From IMG/VR virus record IMGVR_UViG_3300028829_005183, positions 1 through 64,000 of that record: a DNA stretch of 64,000 bases. One strand, given 5' to 3'. The DNA comes from a virus. Each line of letters starts with the position of its first letter. The stretch's first letter is position 1. Below are positions 7,741 through 15,375 of the stretch, one piece after another. A model generated the notes under the pieces. That model was not told the origin of the DNA. It ran no database searches and saw only the letters and a list, made by a program, of their open reading frames with translations. The translations under genes were made by a program, and so were the position numbers.

Positions 7741-8400
7741 ATGGCAGACAATATAAATAAAACTCCGCCGAAAGGGAACATTAGATTCTCAATCTCTTTA
7801 TCAGAGGAACAAAAACAAGCAAAAGCACAAATTCTGACTCATCCCTTTAATTTTGTTATAGGTAAGGCTGGTAGTGGTAAAACTCTATTGGCATGTCAAA
7901 TTGGACTGGATATGTTTTTCAAACGACAGGTAAATAAAATCGTTATAACACGACCAACTGTATCAAATGAAGATAATGGGTTTTTACCCGGCTCATTAGA
8001 AGAAAAAATGGAACCTTGGTTAGTGCCAATTAAATCTAATATGAGAAAGGTTTACAACAAACCTGCTATATTAGATAAAATGATTAGTGATGAAAAAATA
8101 GAATTGGTATCATTATCTCATTTTAGAGGAAGAACTTTTGAAAACTCAGTATGTATAGTTGACGAGTTTCAAAACTTAACAAAGCAACAATTACTTATGG
8201 TGTTGGGTAGAGTGGGTAAAGGTTCTACTATGATTCTTTGTGGAGACAAGCAGCAAGTCGACTTAAAGTTTAACAATGATTCGGCAGTACATGAAGTTCC
8301 AAAACTAAAAGGTTCAAACTGGGTGTATGATGTAGTACTGCAAGATAATCACAGACATGAATCATTAGATGAAATTTTAAAGTTACTTACTGATTATTGA
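7741..8400 (+). CDS. phoH: PhoH-like P-loop ATPase
   Basis: A 219-residue PhoH family protein. Walker A is GKAGSGKT (41-48) and Walker B is CIVDEFQNL (138-146). Other family signatures are ITRPTVSNEDNGFLPGSLEEKM and GDKQQVDL. PhoH proteins are RNA-binding ATPases, possibly RNA helicases, and are common in marine myoviruses. Its cellular role in phages is unclear. Here it stands alone between the capsid terminator and the fibre cassette, under its own late-type promoter. That argues for a late function, such as mRNA handling, rather than an early phosphate-stress role. Confidence 0.93.
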   Translation: MADNINKTPPKGNIRFSISLSEEQKQAKAQILTHPFNFVIGKAGSGKTLLACQIGLDMFFKRQVNKIVITRPTVSNEDNGFLPGSLEEKMEPWLVPIKSNMRKVYNKPAILDKMISDEKIELVSLSHFRGRTFENSVCIVDEFQNLTKQQLLMVLGRVGKGSTMILCGDKQQVDLKFNNDSAVHEVPKLKGSNWVYDVVLQDNHRHESLDEILKLLTDY

Positions 8401-8409
8401 TATTTGATA

Positions 8410-8417
8410 TATTTATT
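8410..8417 (+). promoter_or_regulatory. Putative late promoter variant TATTTATT
   Basis: One-base variant of the late octamer, 35 nt before the first fibre gene. It is followed by the palindrome TTAGT (8416-8420) / ACTAA (8424-8428). Confidence 0.45.
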
Positions 8418-8444
8418 AGTAGTACTAATTAATTAAGGAAACGT

Positions 8445-9389
8445 GTGGTAGACTATTCAGGTTCTTTTAGCGGTTCATTTACTGGTTCAATACTTTCCAC
8501 AAATGGCGTAATCTCATCATCAGCACAGGTGATTGGGAGTTTGCCAATGGGTGTAATATCGGGCTCATCACAAATAAGTGGTGATGATTTGACTATTGAT
8601 TATTATAACCTAACAAATCTACCACTTACAATCACACCATTCCAAGCAAATTCTATATTAGCCAATAACGCACTACGTGATAATTTCACAAGTAATGTTA
8701 AGGTTAGATTAAATGCTGAAGATGTACTTAGTGGTTCGTTAAAAGGGCAGTTGCCAGTTGGTACAATATCATCATCTTTACAATTAATTGGTGAATTTGA
8801 TGATAGATACGGAAACGAACTAAACGATGGGTTGGTTAGTGGTTCGGCTCAAATTACCTTATTAGATACCGATAGAACTGGATTCGATACGGGTGATGTG
8901 CCTGAGGGTAGTAATCTGTACCACACAAATCAAAGAGTAAAATCTCTATTAGATACTGAAGGTGTAGTATCATCATCAGCACAGATAACCGCTCTTGGAT
9001 TTAGTACAACCGATAATGATTCTCAAACCTTAACAATTGCAGGACAAACATTATCAATTTCAAATGGTAATAGTATTATACTACCAGATGGTGGCGGCAG
9101 TGGTGGTGGTTCATCAATATGGAATACTGGTTCTCAAGACCCAAATTCATATACTCATTTGATGACATCAAACAATCTACAAGTAACTGGTAGTTTTGAT
9201 ATAAAAGGAGCACTTACTGTAAATGGTAAGGCGGTGTTCATTCAGAGCCAATCATCAGATGCTGGGATGGCCCTAGAGGTTAAAGGTAGGATGCGTGTTT
9301 TAGAAGAGCAAATAGGTAACTATATTGCATCAGCCTCAATACAAATAGGAAATTCACAAGATTCTATAGATTGTGGTGGATTTTTCTAA
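8445..9389 (+). CDS. Fibre/adhesin protein with SGSAQI repeats
   Basis: A 314-residue Ser/Gly/Thr-rich structural protein. It contains five copies of a short motif of the form G-[VTL]-[IV]-S-[SG]-S-[AS]-Q-[IVL], for example NGVISSSAQV, MGVISGSSQI and DGLVSGSAQI. The same motif occurs in the fibre gene at 12023. A LYHTNQRVKSLL segment near residue 165 and a Gly-rich hinge (PDGGGSGGGSS) precede a C-terminal beta-rich part. The start is GTG with AAGGAA before it. I infer a trimeric fibre shaft or whisker; the receptor-binding role is not proven. There are no membrane segments. Confidence 0.75.
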   Translation: MVDYSGSFSGSFTGSILSTNGVISSSAQVIGSLPMGVISGSSQISGDDLTIDYYNLTNLPLTITPFQANSILANNALRDNFTSNVKVRLNAEDVLSGSLKGQLPVGTISSSLQLIGEFDDRYGNELNDGLVSGSAQITLLDTDRTGFDTGDVPEGSNLYHTNQRVKSLLDTEGVVSSSAQITALGFSTTDNDSQTLTIAGQTLSISNGNSIILPDGGGSGGGSSIWNTGSQDPNSYTHLMTSNNLQVTGSFDIKGALTVNGKAVFIQSQSSDAGMALEVKGRMRVLEEQIGNYIASASIQIGNSQDSIDCGGFF

Positions 9390-9399
9390 AAAAAAATGA

Positions 9400-9407
9400 T
9401 ATTTATG
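9400..9407 (+). promoter_or_regulatory. Putative late promoter variant TATTTATG
   Basis: One-base variant of the late octamer, 52 nt before the next gene. A perfect hairpin, CTACAG (9415-9420) - TAAA - CTGTAG (9425-9430), would sit at the very 5' end of the transcript. Confidence 0.45.
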
Positions 9408-9451
9408 ATAAATACTACAGTAAACTGTAGATGATATAATGGGATAAAAAT

Positions 9452-12007
9452 ATGGCTCAAACAATAAAACATAGAAGAGGTTCGGTATCATCCGTAAGGA
9501 ATATTACCTCATTTGGTGAAGCGGAACTTGTAATAGGTAGTGGTTCGGTTGATGGTAAGGTAGATGGACCGATAGTATATATCGGTAAGCCGGGTGGAAC
9601 AAGTGCGGCAAATGATTACGCACCCATATCAAAGATATACACAGGCGCTGGGATACCATCTATGACTCCTGGAAATTTTGGTTCTACAATGGATGGGTTA
9701 CCATACTATGATTCTACTAATAAAAAGCTGTACATCTTAGGTTCACACGCAGATGGTGAATCGGGACATACCGAAATCATAATCACAACATCATCACTAC
9801 AGAACTTTGATAATCATGTATCCGCATCTGCAGCAGCTGCTGGATTTGGAGCGGGTGGTTCTGATGGTATCTTTGTTTTAGAATCAGGAGCGATATATCG
9901 TTCATCGGATAAGGATTTGCAAATCACAGGTTCTAATTCCGACCAATACGCATTAAAGGTATCTCAATCAATTCAAGCACATAATATAAATGCTGGTGTA
10001 CCAACATCAAATGACTGGCAAAATAACTTAGATGGTTCGTACTTTAACAATTTCACAAAAGATACAGATGTATCTGAAATACTAAGATTCATCGCTGGAC
10101 TGCTATCATCATCAGCAGCGGATGCATCTCCAAACTCAAGAACATATTCGACTATAGTTGAAAGTTTTTCAAGCACATCAGGAACAGGAACAATTTCAGG
10201 TAGAGTTTCACAAAATCACGATATCGATGATATTACATATTTGGTTGACCAAGGATTCGCATCAGTTGGTGGTACTCTTTTTCCTGGCAAAACAGTTAGA
10301 ACAAATACTGGATATTCGGTTTCGTATAGGTCTAATTCAGGTGGTACATCAGATGTACAATCATCGGCCGATTCTCAATTATTTGGATTGGGCAAATTAA
10401 CAAGTGGTGGTCCTACTGAATTTAGGGTTAGTGGTTCTCATATTTGGGAATTTGATAACAATAATTCAGGAACTTTAACGGAAACATCTTCTTCTGCGGT
10501 GATTTTATCCAATTCTTCATTTGGAACTTCAAATGGACTAACTTTAGGTAAAATTAACACTGTGAATCCAACTGTAATTCCAGCAGCATATCAAGATGGT
10601 AAATTCTCGGGTGTATTTTCTCAAAATCTAATTGATTGGACTTCAGAAAGTTTAACATCTGTATCATCATCTGGTACATATACGATAACAACAACAATTG
10701 GTATAGAAACTGGCTCTCAATCTACATATGTAACAGCACCTGCTGTAAGTGAAGAAATATTTTGGGCACCAATTTCAACCATAAATACAAATATTGGTAC
10801 AACTACACCAACCGATAGTAATACAGCAACTACCGCACTTACGTTAACATCAAGTTCTCTATCCGGAGCACCATATGTTACAGGTGGTACATATCGATTG
10901 ATATCATCTGCTAGTGGATTATTCAATCCGATGTATGTTGCATCTACTACCGCAGCAAGAGTTGTTATATCTTCACCCACACCATCAAATGTGAGTGTAG
11001 CTAAAACAAGTGGTACTGATACTTTAAGTACAAATGGTGGTACTATACAAACATCGAATGCAGTATTTTCTGAAACTGGAAACACTGTAAGAGCAACAAG
11101 CACAGTACCACATAAAACCGATAGATTTCATACCAACGCTACATACACACTTAGTGGAACGGGTACAACCTTCAGCGAGAATGGATTTGCAGATACAGAC
11201 TTTACATTATCGGTTCGTGGTACAAACAGAAATAGTTCAGAAACAAATATGGGAACTGAAACCGTAGAAATCCACTCAGCGGGTGCATTCAACCAACCAG
11301 CAGCAAGTGGTTCAATGGGATATTTCGGTGGTGGAACTGCTAGTACAGCAACAGTGGAACGATTTTCTAATGAAACATACAGAAGGCAGATAGGTACTTC
11401 AACAGGATTGACTACTGCTTGGGATTCTGAAGATAGAATAACATTAGGAGATGGTGGTGATTTGCAAGTTAAGCCAGGATTTTTGGTAAATGCAGAATCT
11501 ACCACAAATGGTACTGGGTATTGGTATCCTACATCTGGTTACAACGCAGCACATTATAAGTGGTATCTGAGAGAAGTTGATACATCGGCAAGTAATAACA
11601 AAGGTAGCTTGATATTAAACTTTAATCCGGACTCATCATCTAATTTCGCAGCGTTTGATAGTACAACGACTGGTAAGATTGCCATAGGGGTAATCTTCGA
11701 AGCACAGCTACCATCAAATAGTGGTGATAGTAGAACAATAATATTTGATGCTGTTAAGGGTAATGGTACATATGGTGGTGGTGAAGATAATATCTCATCA
11801 TCAAATCAAAAAAATCCATTTAGTGATAATGTAGATTTGCAAGCAGACTTCTCATCACTCACAGACTCATCAGGTACACTAACACTTGGCTTGAACAACT
11901 CAGTAAACCAAACTATTAATGGAACTTATGGTAAGGTTTGGGTTTTAATTAGATATACTGGTTCACCATCTGACACACTAACTCAATTAACAGTGACAAC
12001 ATCGTAA
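9452..12007 (+). CDS. Large adhesin / tail-fibre-like protein
   Basis: An 851-residue Ser/Thr/Gly-rich, beta-predicted protein. The N-terminus MAQTIKHRRGSVSSVRNIT, then FGEAELVIGSG, has the same layout as the small protein at 13241 (TIKLKRSS, then LGELAVN). It is probably a common virion-attachment module like that of tropism-determinant fibres. The middle has many TSSS/SGT repeats. The C-terminal 250 residues (YWYPTSGYNAAHYKWYLREV, then YGKVWVLIRYTGSPSD) look like a folded receptor-binding head. It carries GGGAT before ATG. A host-recognition role is inferred from composition and from its place in the fibre cassette. Confidence 0.75.
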   Translation: MAQTIKHRRGSVSSVRNITSFGEAELVIGSGSVDGKVDGPIVYIGKPGGTSAANDYAPISKIYTGAGIPSMTPGNFGSTMDGLPYYDSTNKKLYILGSHADGESGHTEIIITTSSLQNFDNHVSASAAAAGFGAGGSDGIFVLESGAIYRSSDKDLQITGSNSDQYALKVSQSIQAHNINAGVPTSNDWQNNLDGSYFNNFTKDTDVSEILRFIAGLLSSSAADASPNSRTYSTIVESFSSTSGTGTISGRVSQNHDIDDITYLVDQGFASVGGTLFPGKTVRTNTGYSVSYRSNSGGTSDVQSSADSQLFGLGKLTSGGPTEFRVSGSHIWEFDNNNSGTLTETSSSAVILSNSSFGTSNGLTLGKINTVNPTVIPAAYQDGKFSGVFSQNLIDWTSESLTSVSSSGTYTITTTIGIETGSQSTYVTAPAVSEEIFWAPISTINTNIGTTTPTDSNTATTALTLTSSSLSGAPYVTGGTYRLISSASGLFNPMYVASTTAARVVISSPTPSNVSVAKTSGTDTLSTNGGTIQTSNAVFSETGNTVRATSTVPHKTDRFHTNATYTLSGTGTTFSENGFADTDFTLSVRGTNRNSSETNMGTETVEIHSAGAFNQPAASGSMGYFGGGTASTATVERFSNETYRRQIGTSTGLTTAWDSEDRITLGDGGDLQVKPGFLVNAESTTNGTGYWYPTSGYNAAHYKWYLREVDTSASNNKGSLILNFNPDSSSNFAAFDSTTTGKIAIGVIFEAQLPSNSGDSRTIIFDAVKGNGTYGGGEDNISSSNQKNPFSDNVDLQADFSSLTDSSGTLTLGLNNSVNQTINGTYGKVWVLIRYTGSPSDTLTQLTVTTS

Positions 12008-12022
12008 TAAAGAGGGATAAAA

Positions 12023-13222
12023 ATGGCATATGATACAAATAATAGGTCGGAACGTTTACTACAAGGTAGACGTTTTACCACAGATAATCTAACTCTAAGT
12101 CAGGAAGCATTTACGGATGTTTTCGACTTGGGAGCGGGTGAGATATTTACGGATGATGGTTTAATCCCAACTGGAAGTTCTCAATTGGCCTATAGTGGTT
12201 CATCGCAAGATGGCGAAATCATATCGGGTAGTATTGTAAATCCATCAATCAGTTCAGATGTTTCTGTATTGAAGTTCCATCACAGGCACAAATTAAAACA
12301 AGCGGCTGATGGACAACGTGAAGTATACTACTTTACAACATCAGAACCCGCATCTGTGAGTGAAACTGTAACATCAGACCAGTTGATTGAGACCGACCAG
12401 CAGACAAATTTTGTATCACCAAAATACATTATAGCAGCACACTCAACGAGAAATGCTGAGGCGCTGAGTCCTGGTTACAAAGCAGTTGTATACAAAAGTA
12501 CTGCAACAGATGGGGATAGTGTTTCCGAATCTGCAATAACAGATGATAAATATGTATTCGATTATAAGACTGGTGTGTTGACATGGGTGGGTAGTAATCA
12601 GCCAGCTTCAAATCAATTTGTATATATGACCGTTTATCAGTACGTTGGTAGAACCCTCCGTTCTCAGATTGATGATGGTTCAATTGGTGGGGGTGGTGCA
12701 TCATCGTTTACCGAATTAACAAATGTGCCTGATGGATTGGTATCGGGTTCGGCACAAACTATAGCAAATCTACCTGATGGAACTGTATCTGGTTCAGTTC
12801 AGATTGAGATAAATTCCACTACTGGGACATTAACAACTCTTGGTACGGTAACTTCGGGTGATGTAACAAATATACTACCATCGGGTGTAGTATCCGGCTC
12901 AATACAAGTATCATATACAGGATTATCAAACGTACCAGCTGATATAATAAGCGGTTCAGAACAAATAGCATCAAACTTACCAGATGGTGTGGTTAGTGGT
13001 TCAGCACAAACCATAGCTAACTTAGTTGGACAAGATGTTATAGTAAGAAACCTAACGGCAGAAAACTATGTTGTAAGTTCATCAGTAACACATATGACTA
13101 CATCATTTAGTAGTGGTTCGACTATATTTGGAGATGATATTGCAGATACACATCAAATGACAGGTTCTTTGTTTGTATCGGGAAGTATTTCGTTTAGTGA
13201 AATTGATGGTGGAAACTTCTAA
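12023..13222 (+). CDS. Fibre protein with SGSAQ repeats
   Basis: A 399-residue structural protein. The first 215 residues look like a folded domain (FDLGAGEIFTDDGLIPTGSS, then LKFHHRHKLKQ). The second half contains five motifs of the form DG-x-[VI]-SGS-x-Q (DGLVSGSAQT, DGTVSGSVQI, SGVVSGSIQV, ADIISGSEQI, DGVVSGSAQT), separated by 15-40 residues. These are the same kind as in the gene at 8445. AGAGGG precedes ATG. It is probably co-transcribed with 9452 and 13241, with gaps of 15 and 18 nt. I infer a shaft or connector of the tail-fibre network. Confidence 0.75.
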   Translation: MAYDTNNRSERLLQGRRFTTDNLTLSQEAFTDVFDLGAGEIFTDDGLIPTGSSQLAYSGSSQDGEIISGSIVNPSISSDVSVLKFHHRHKLKQAADGQREVYYFTTSEPASVSETVTSDQLIETDQQTNFVSPKYIIAAHSTRNAEALSPGYKAVVYKSTATDGDSVSESAITDDKYVFDYKTGVLTWVGSNQPASNQFVYMTVYQYVGRTLRSQIDDGSIGGGGASSFTELTNVPDGLVSGSAQTIANLPDGTVSGSVQIEINSTTGTLTTLGTVTSGDVTNILPSGVVSGSIQVSYTGLSNVPADIISGSEQIASNLPDGVVSGSAQTIANLVGQDVIVRNLTAENYVVSSSVTHMTTSFSSGSTIFGDDIADTHQMTGSLFVSGSISFSEIDGGNF

Positions 13223-13240
13223 CGGTATCGGATTTCATAA

Positions 13241-13639
13241 ATGGCTTCACAGAATACTATTAAGTTAAAACGCAGTTCAACGCAATCCAATGTACCATCT
13301 TTAGGTGATTTAACATTGGGCGAATTGGCTGTCAATACATTTGATGGTAAGTTATTTATAAAAAAAGATGATGGTTCAGAGGCAATAGAAACAATTGTAA
13401 CTACACATGCACAGATTACTGGTTCAATAGAACTAACATCTGCAGTTACATCATCATTTCAATTAATACATAGTACAGATGGCTCATCATTAGATATGTT
13501 AACAATTCGTGTTGGTGATGAGGATAGAGTAACTGTAAACTCAGATGGTACATTTATAATAAAGGAAGTAGATTCATTACCAACTGGAGAAACTGGCGGA
13601 CTTGCAGTTAGTGGAAGTAACTTTTTTATATACTTATAA
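13241..13639 (+). CDS. Small fibre-attachment-like protein
   Basis: A 132-residue protein. Its N-terminal half, with TIKLKRSSTQSNVPSLGDLT and LGELAVNTFDGKLFIKKDDG, is the typical module found at the N-terminus of phage tropism determinants and head fibres. It closely parallels the N-terminus of the 851-residue protein at 9452. The rest is short and beta-rich (LTIRVGDEDRVTVNSDG), ending SGSNFFIYL. The end resembles that of the next fibre (SSADIFIYV), so both may share a C-terminal packing element. It may cap or anchor other fibres. Without a long shaft it is unlikely to be a receptor-binding protein itself. Confidence 0.7.
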   Translation: MASQNTIKLKRSSTQSNVPSLGDLTLGELAVNTFDGKLFIKKDDGSEAIETIVTTHAQITGSIELTSAVTSSFQLIHSTDGSSLDMLTIRVGDEDRVTVNSDGTFIIKEVDSLPTGETGGLAVSGSNFFIYL

Positions 13640-13659
13640 TCGTAAACAAAATTTTTTAA

Positions 13660-13667
13660 TATTTATA
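13660..13667 (+). promoter_or_regulatory. Putative late promoter TATTTATA
   Basis: Exact octamer in the 79-nt gap before the decapeptide-repeat fibre, 59 nt upstream of its ATG. Confidence 0.55.
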
Positions 13668-13718
13668 TGCAACAACATAATGTTCATATAGTAAAAAACC
13701 AAAAAAGAGGAAAATAAA

Positions 13719-15038
13719 ATGGCAGAATGGAAAAAAGTAATTGTCTCGGGTTCAACAGCGGACTTAGCGGCAATTAATGTAGATGGAACGGTAACCGCTA
13801 ACGCATTTAGTGGTGATGGTTCAGCCCTTACGGGCGTAGCTGCAGGAAGTATCGATATCGATGGATTCACTGCAGGAACAGCACTGGTACAAGGAGACCT
13901 CTTCTTATATTCAGATGGTGGTACTGAAAAGAAAATTACATTTAGCAATGTAGAAGATGCAGTATTTGGTAACGTAAGTGGTGATGTAACAGTCGCTGCA
14001 GGTGGTGCTGCAACAATTGGAGCTGATAAAGTAGTAACTGCTAAGATTTTAGATGCTAACGTAACAACTGCTAAAATTGCAGATGATGCAGTTACCAATG
14101 CTAAAATCGGTTCAGGTGCTGTTGATACAACAGAACTTGCGGCTGATGCAGTTACCGCTGCTAAATTAGCAGATGATGCAGTTGTAACGGCTAACATTGT
14201 TGATGGTAACGTAACGACTGCTAAGATTGGAGCTGGTCAAGTTACAACTGCTAAGATTACAGACTTGAACGTAACAACTGGAAAAATTGCAGCTAGTGCA
14301 GTAACTACAGCTAAGATTGCAGATGACAACGTAACTACAGCTAAGATTGCAGAAGATGCAGTAACAACAACAGAACTTGCAGGTGATGCAGTTACAGGCA
14401 ACGAAATCGCTGATGATTCGATTGATTCAGAACACTATGTCGATGGTTCTATCGATACAGCCCACATTGCAAACCTACAGGTAACAACTGGAAAACTTGC
14501 AGCTGACGCAGTAACATCCGCTAAGATTGCAGATAATGCTGTAGATAGCGAGCACATTGCAGAAAACGCAATAGGAACATCAGAACTTGCGGCAACCATA
14601 TCTGGCGCCCATACATTCCAAGCCTTGACTACAATAGGTGATTTGACTGTTGGTCAAGACCTTACTGTATCTGGTGATTTAACTGTAAGTGGTAATACTA
14701 CTACATTGAACACTACAAACTTAGCAGTAGATGACCAATTGATTCTATTGAATTCAGGTTCTACATCAGGTGATTCAGGTATCGTATTTGGTGGTTCGCT
14801 TGGAACAGCTAACTCTGGTATGGCACTTATCTTAGATGATTCAGATGATAGACTTGTATTCCAAGCTACGGCTTTGGATCCAGATTCAACTGGAACACCA
14901 TTTGTACCATCTGCAACAAACCACTACTCAATCGTAGGTTCATTTGAAGGTAGTGAAGCAGACGCTGCAACTGCAAAAGCAAACAAAGTTGGTAATATCA
15001 GAGTTGACTCTTCTGCTGATATCTTCATCTACGTTTAA
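13719..15038 (+). CDS. Tail fibre with decapeptide repeats
   Basis: A 439-residue fibre. The N-terminus MAEWKKVIVSGSTADL matches that of the gene at 15376 (MPNWKKVVTSGSDTAL), so both probably dock to the same site on the virion. Residues about 101-290 are 19 unbroken decapeptides of the type ADDAVTTAKI, giving a regular beta-structured shaft. The C-terminal 150 residues (TFQALTTIGDLTVGQDLTVS, then DDQLILLNSGSTSGDSGIVFG) form a beta-helical tip common in phage fibres. AGAGG precedes ATG. The gene has its own late promoter. The repeat shaft is prone to length change by recombination. Confidence 0.85.
   Translation: MAEWKKVIVSGSTADLAAINVDGTVTANAFSGDGSALTGVAAGSIDIDGFTAGTALVQGDLFLYSDGGTEKKITFSNVEDAVFGNVSGDVTVAAGGAATIGADKVVTAKILDANVTTAKIADDAVTNAKIGSGAVDTTELAADAVTAAKLADDAVVTANIVDGNVTTAKIGAGQVTTAKITDLNVTTGKIAASAVTTAKIADDNVTTAKIAEDAVTTTELAGDAVTGNEIADDSIDSEHYVDGSIDTAHIANLQVTTGKLAADAVTSAKIADNAVDSEHIAENAIGTSELAATISGAHTFQALTTIGDLTVGQDLTVSGDLTVSGNTTTLNTTNLAVDDQLILLNSGSTSGDSGIVFGGSLGTANSGMALILDDSDDRLVFQATALDPDSTGTPFVPSATNHYSIVGSFEGSEADAATAKANKVGNIRVDSSADIFIYV
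14019..14588 (+). repeat. 19 tandem 30-nt units encoding decapeptides
   Basis: The translation keeps exact ten-residue spacing for about 190 residues (A-x-D-A-V-T-T-A-K-I type). Identity at DNA level is only partial (frequent gcagatgatgcagt and actgctaagat), so this is an old, selected protein repeat, not a recent slippage product. Confidence 0.85.
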
Positions 15039-15063
15039 TCTAACCCAAAATAAGTTATAAAAT

Positions 15064-15240
15064 ATGGGACTTACAGATTTAAGACGTAAAGATACATCTG
15101 AAAAAAAAGTTGAGCACGAGTTTACAAACGAGGAGTTAGATTTCCTCTTACAACTAATAGCCAACTCAACGTTTGAAGGACGAGATGTTCAACTGGTGTA
15201 TCAGGTCGCTCTGAAGATACAGAATAAAATAAAAGGTTAA
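15064..15240 (+). CDS. Small unknown protein (58 aa)
   Basis: A short gene after the decapeptide fibre, ending just before a terminator. The product runs MGLTDLRRKDTSEKKVEHEF then TNEELDFLLQLIANSTFEGR and ends VALKIQNKIKG. It is charged and helical with no transmembrane segment. Its position suggests a fibre-assembly helper, but nothing in the sequence shows this. Codon use and the fit between stop codon and terminator support a real gene. Confidence 0.6.
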   Translation: MGLTDLRRKDTSEKKVEHEFTNEELDFLLQLIANSTFEGRDVQLVYQVALKIQNKIKG

Positions 15241-15243
15241 CAG

Positions 15244-15272
15244 AAACCCCCACAGAAATGTGGGGGTTTTTT
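15244..15272 (+). terminator. Strong terminator within the fibre cassette
   Basis: Perfect 11-bp stem AAACCCCCACA (15244-15254) with TGTGGGGGTTT (15259-15269), a GAAA loop and a T run. Confidence 0.95.
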
Positions 15273-15281
15273 CATTTAATA

Positions 15282-15289
15282 TATTTACT
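15282..15289 (+). promoter_or_regulatory. Weak late-promoter-like site TATTTACT
   Basis: A two-base variant of the late octamer in the 135-nt gap after the terminator. No better candidate exists for the S74 fibre gene. The following leader holds a GCCC/GGGC hairpin at about 15326-15346. Confidence 0.3.
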
Positions 15290-15375
15290 CACATACTTAT
15301 TGTTAGAAGCTTTTGTATTGGCCCGAAAGGGAAGTGGGCTTATAGTAACCAACCATATAAAACGGAATAAAGGAT

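Noticed and set aside
13351-13359. TATTTATA inside the gene at 13241
   Set aside because: It lies within coding sequence with no gene start at the usual distance, so it is probably a chance match.
13634-14197. Long antisense open frame opposite the decapeptide-repeat fibre
   Set aside because: It mirrors the repetitive codons of the sense gene, has no ribosome site or promoter, and its translation is low-complexity Ala/Val/Ser/Thr.
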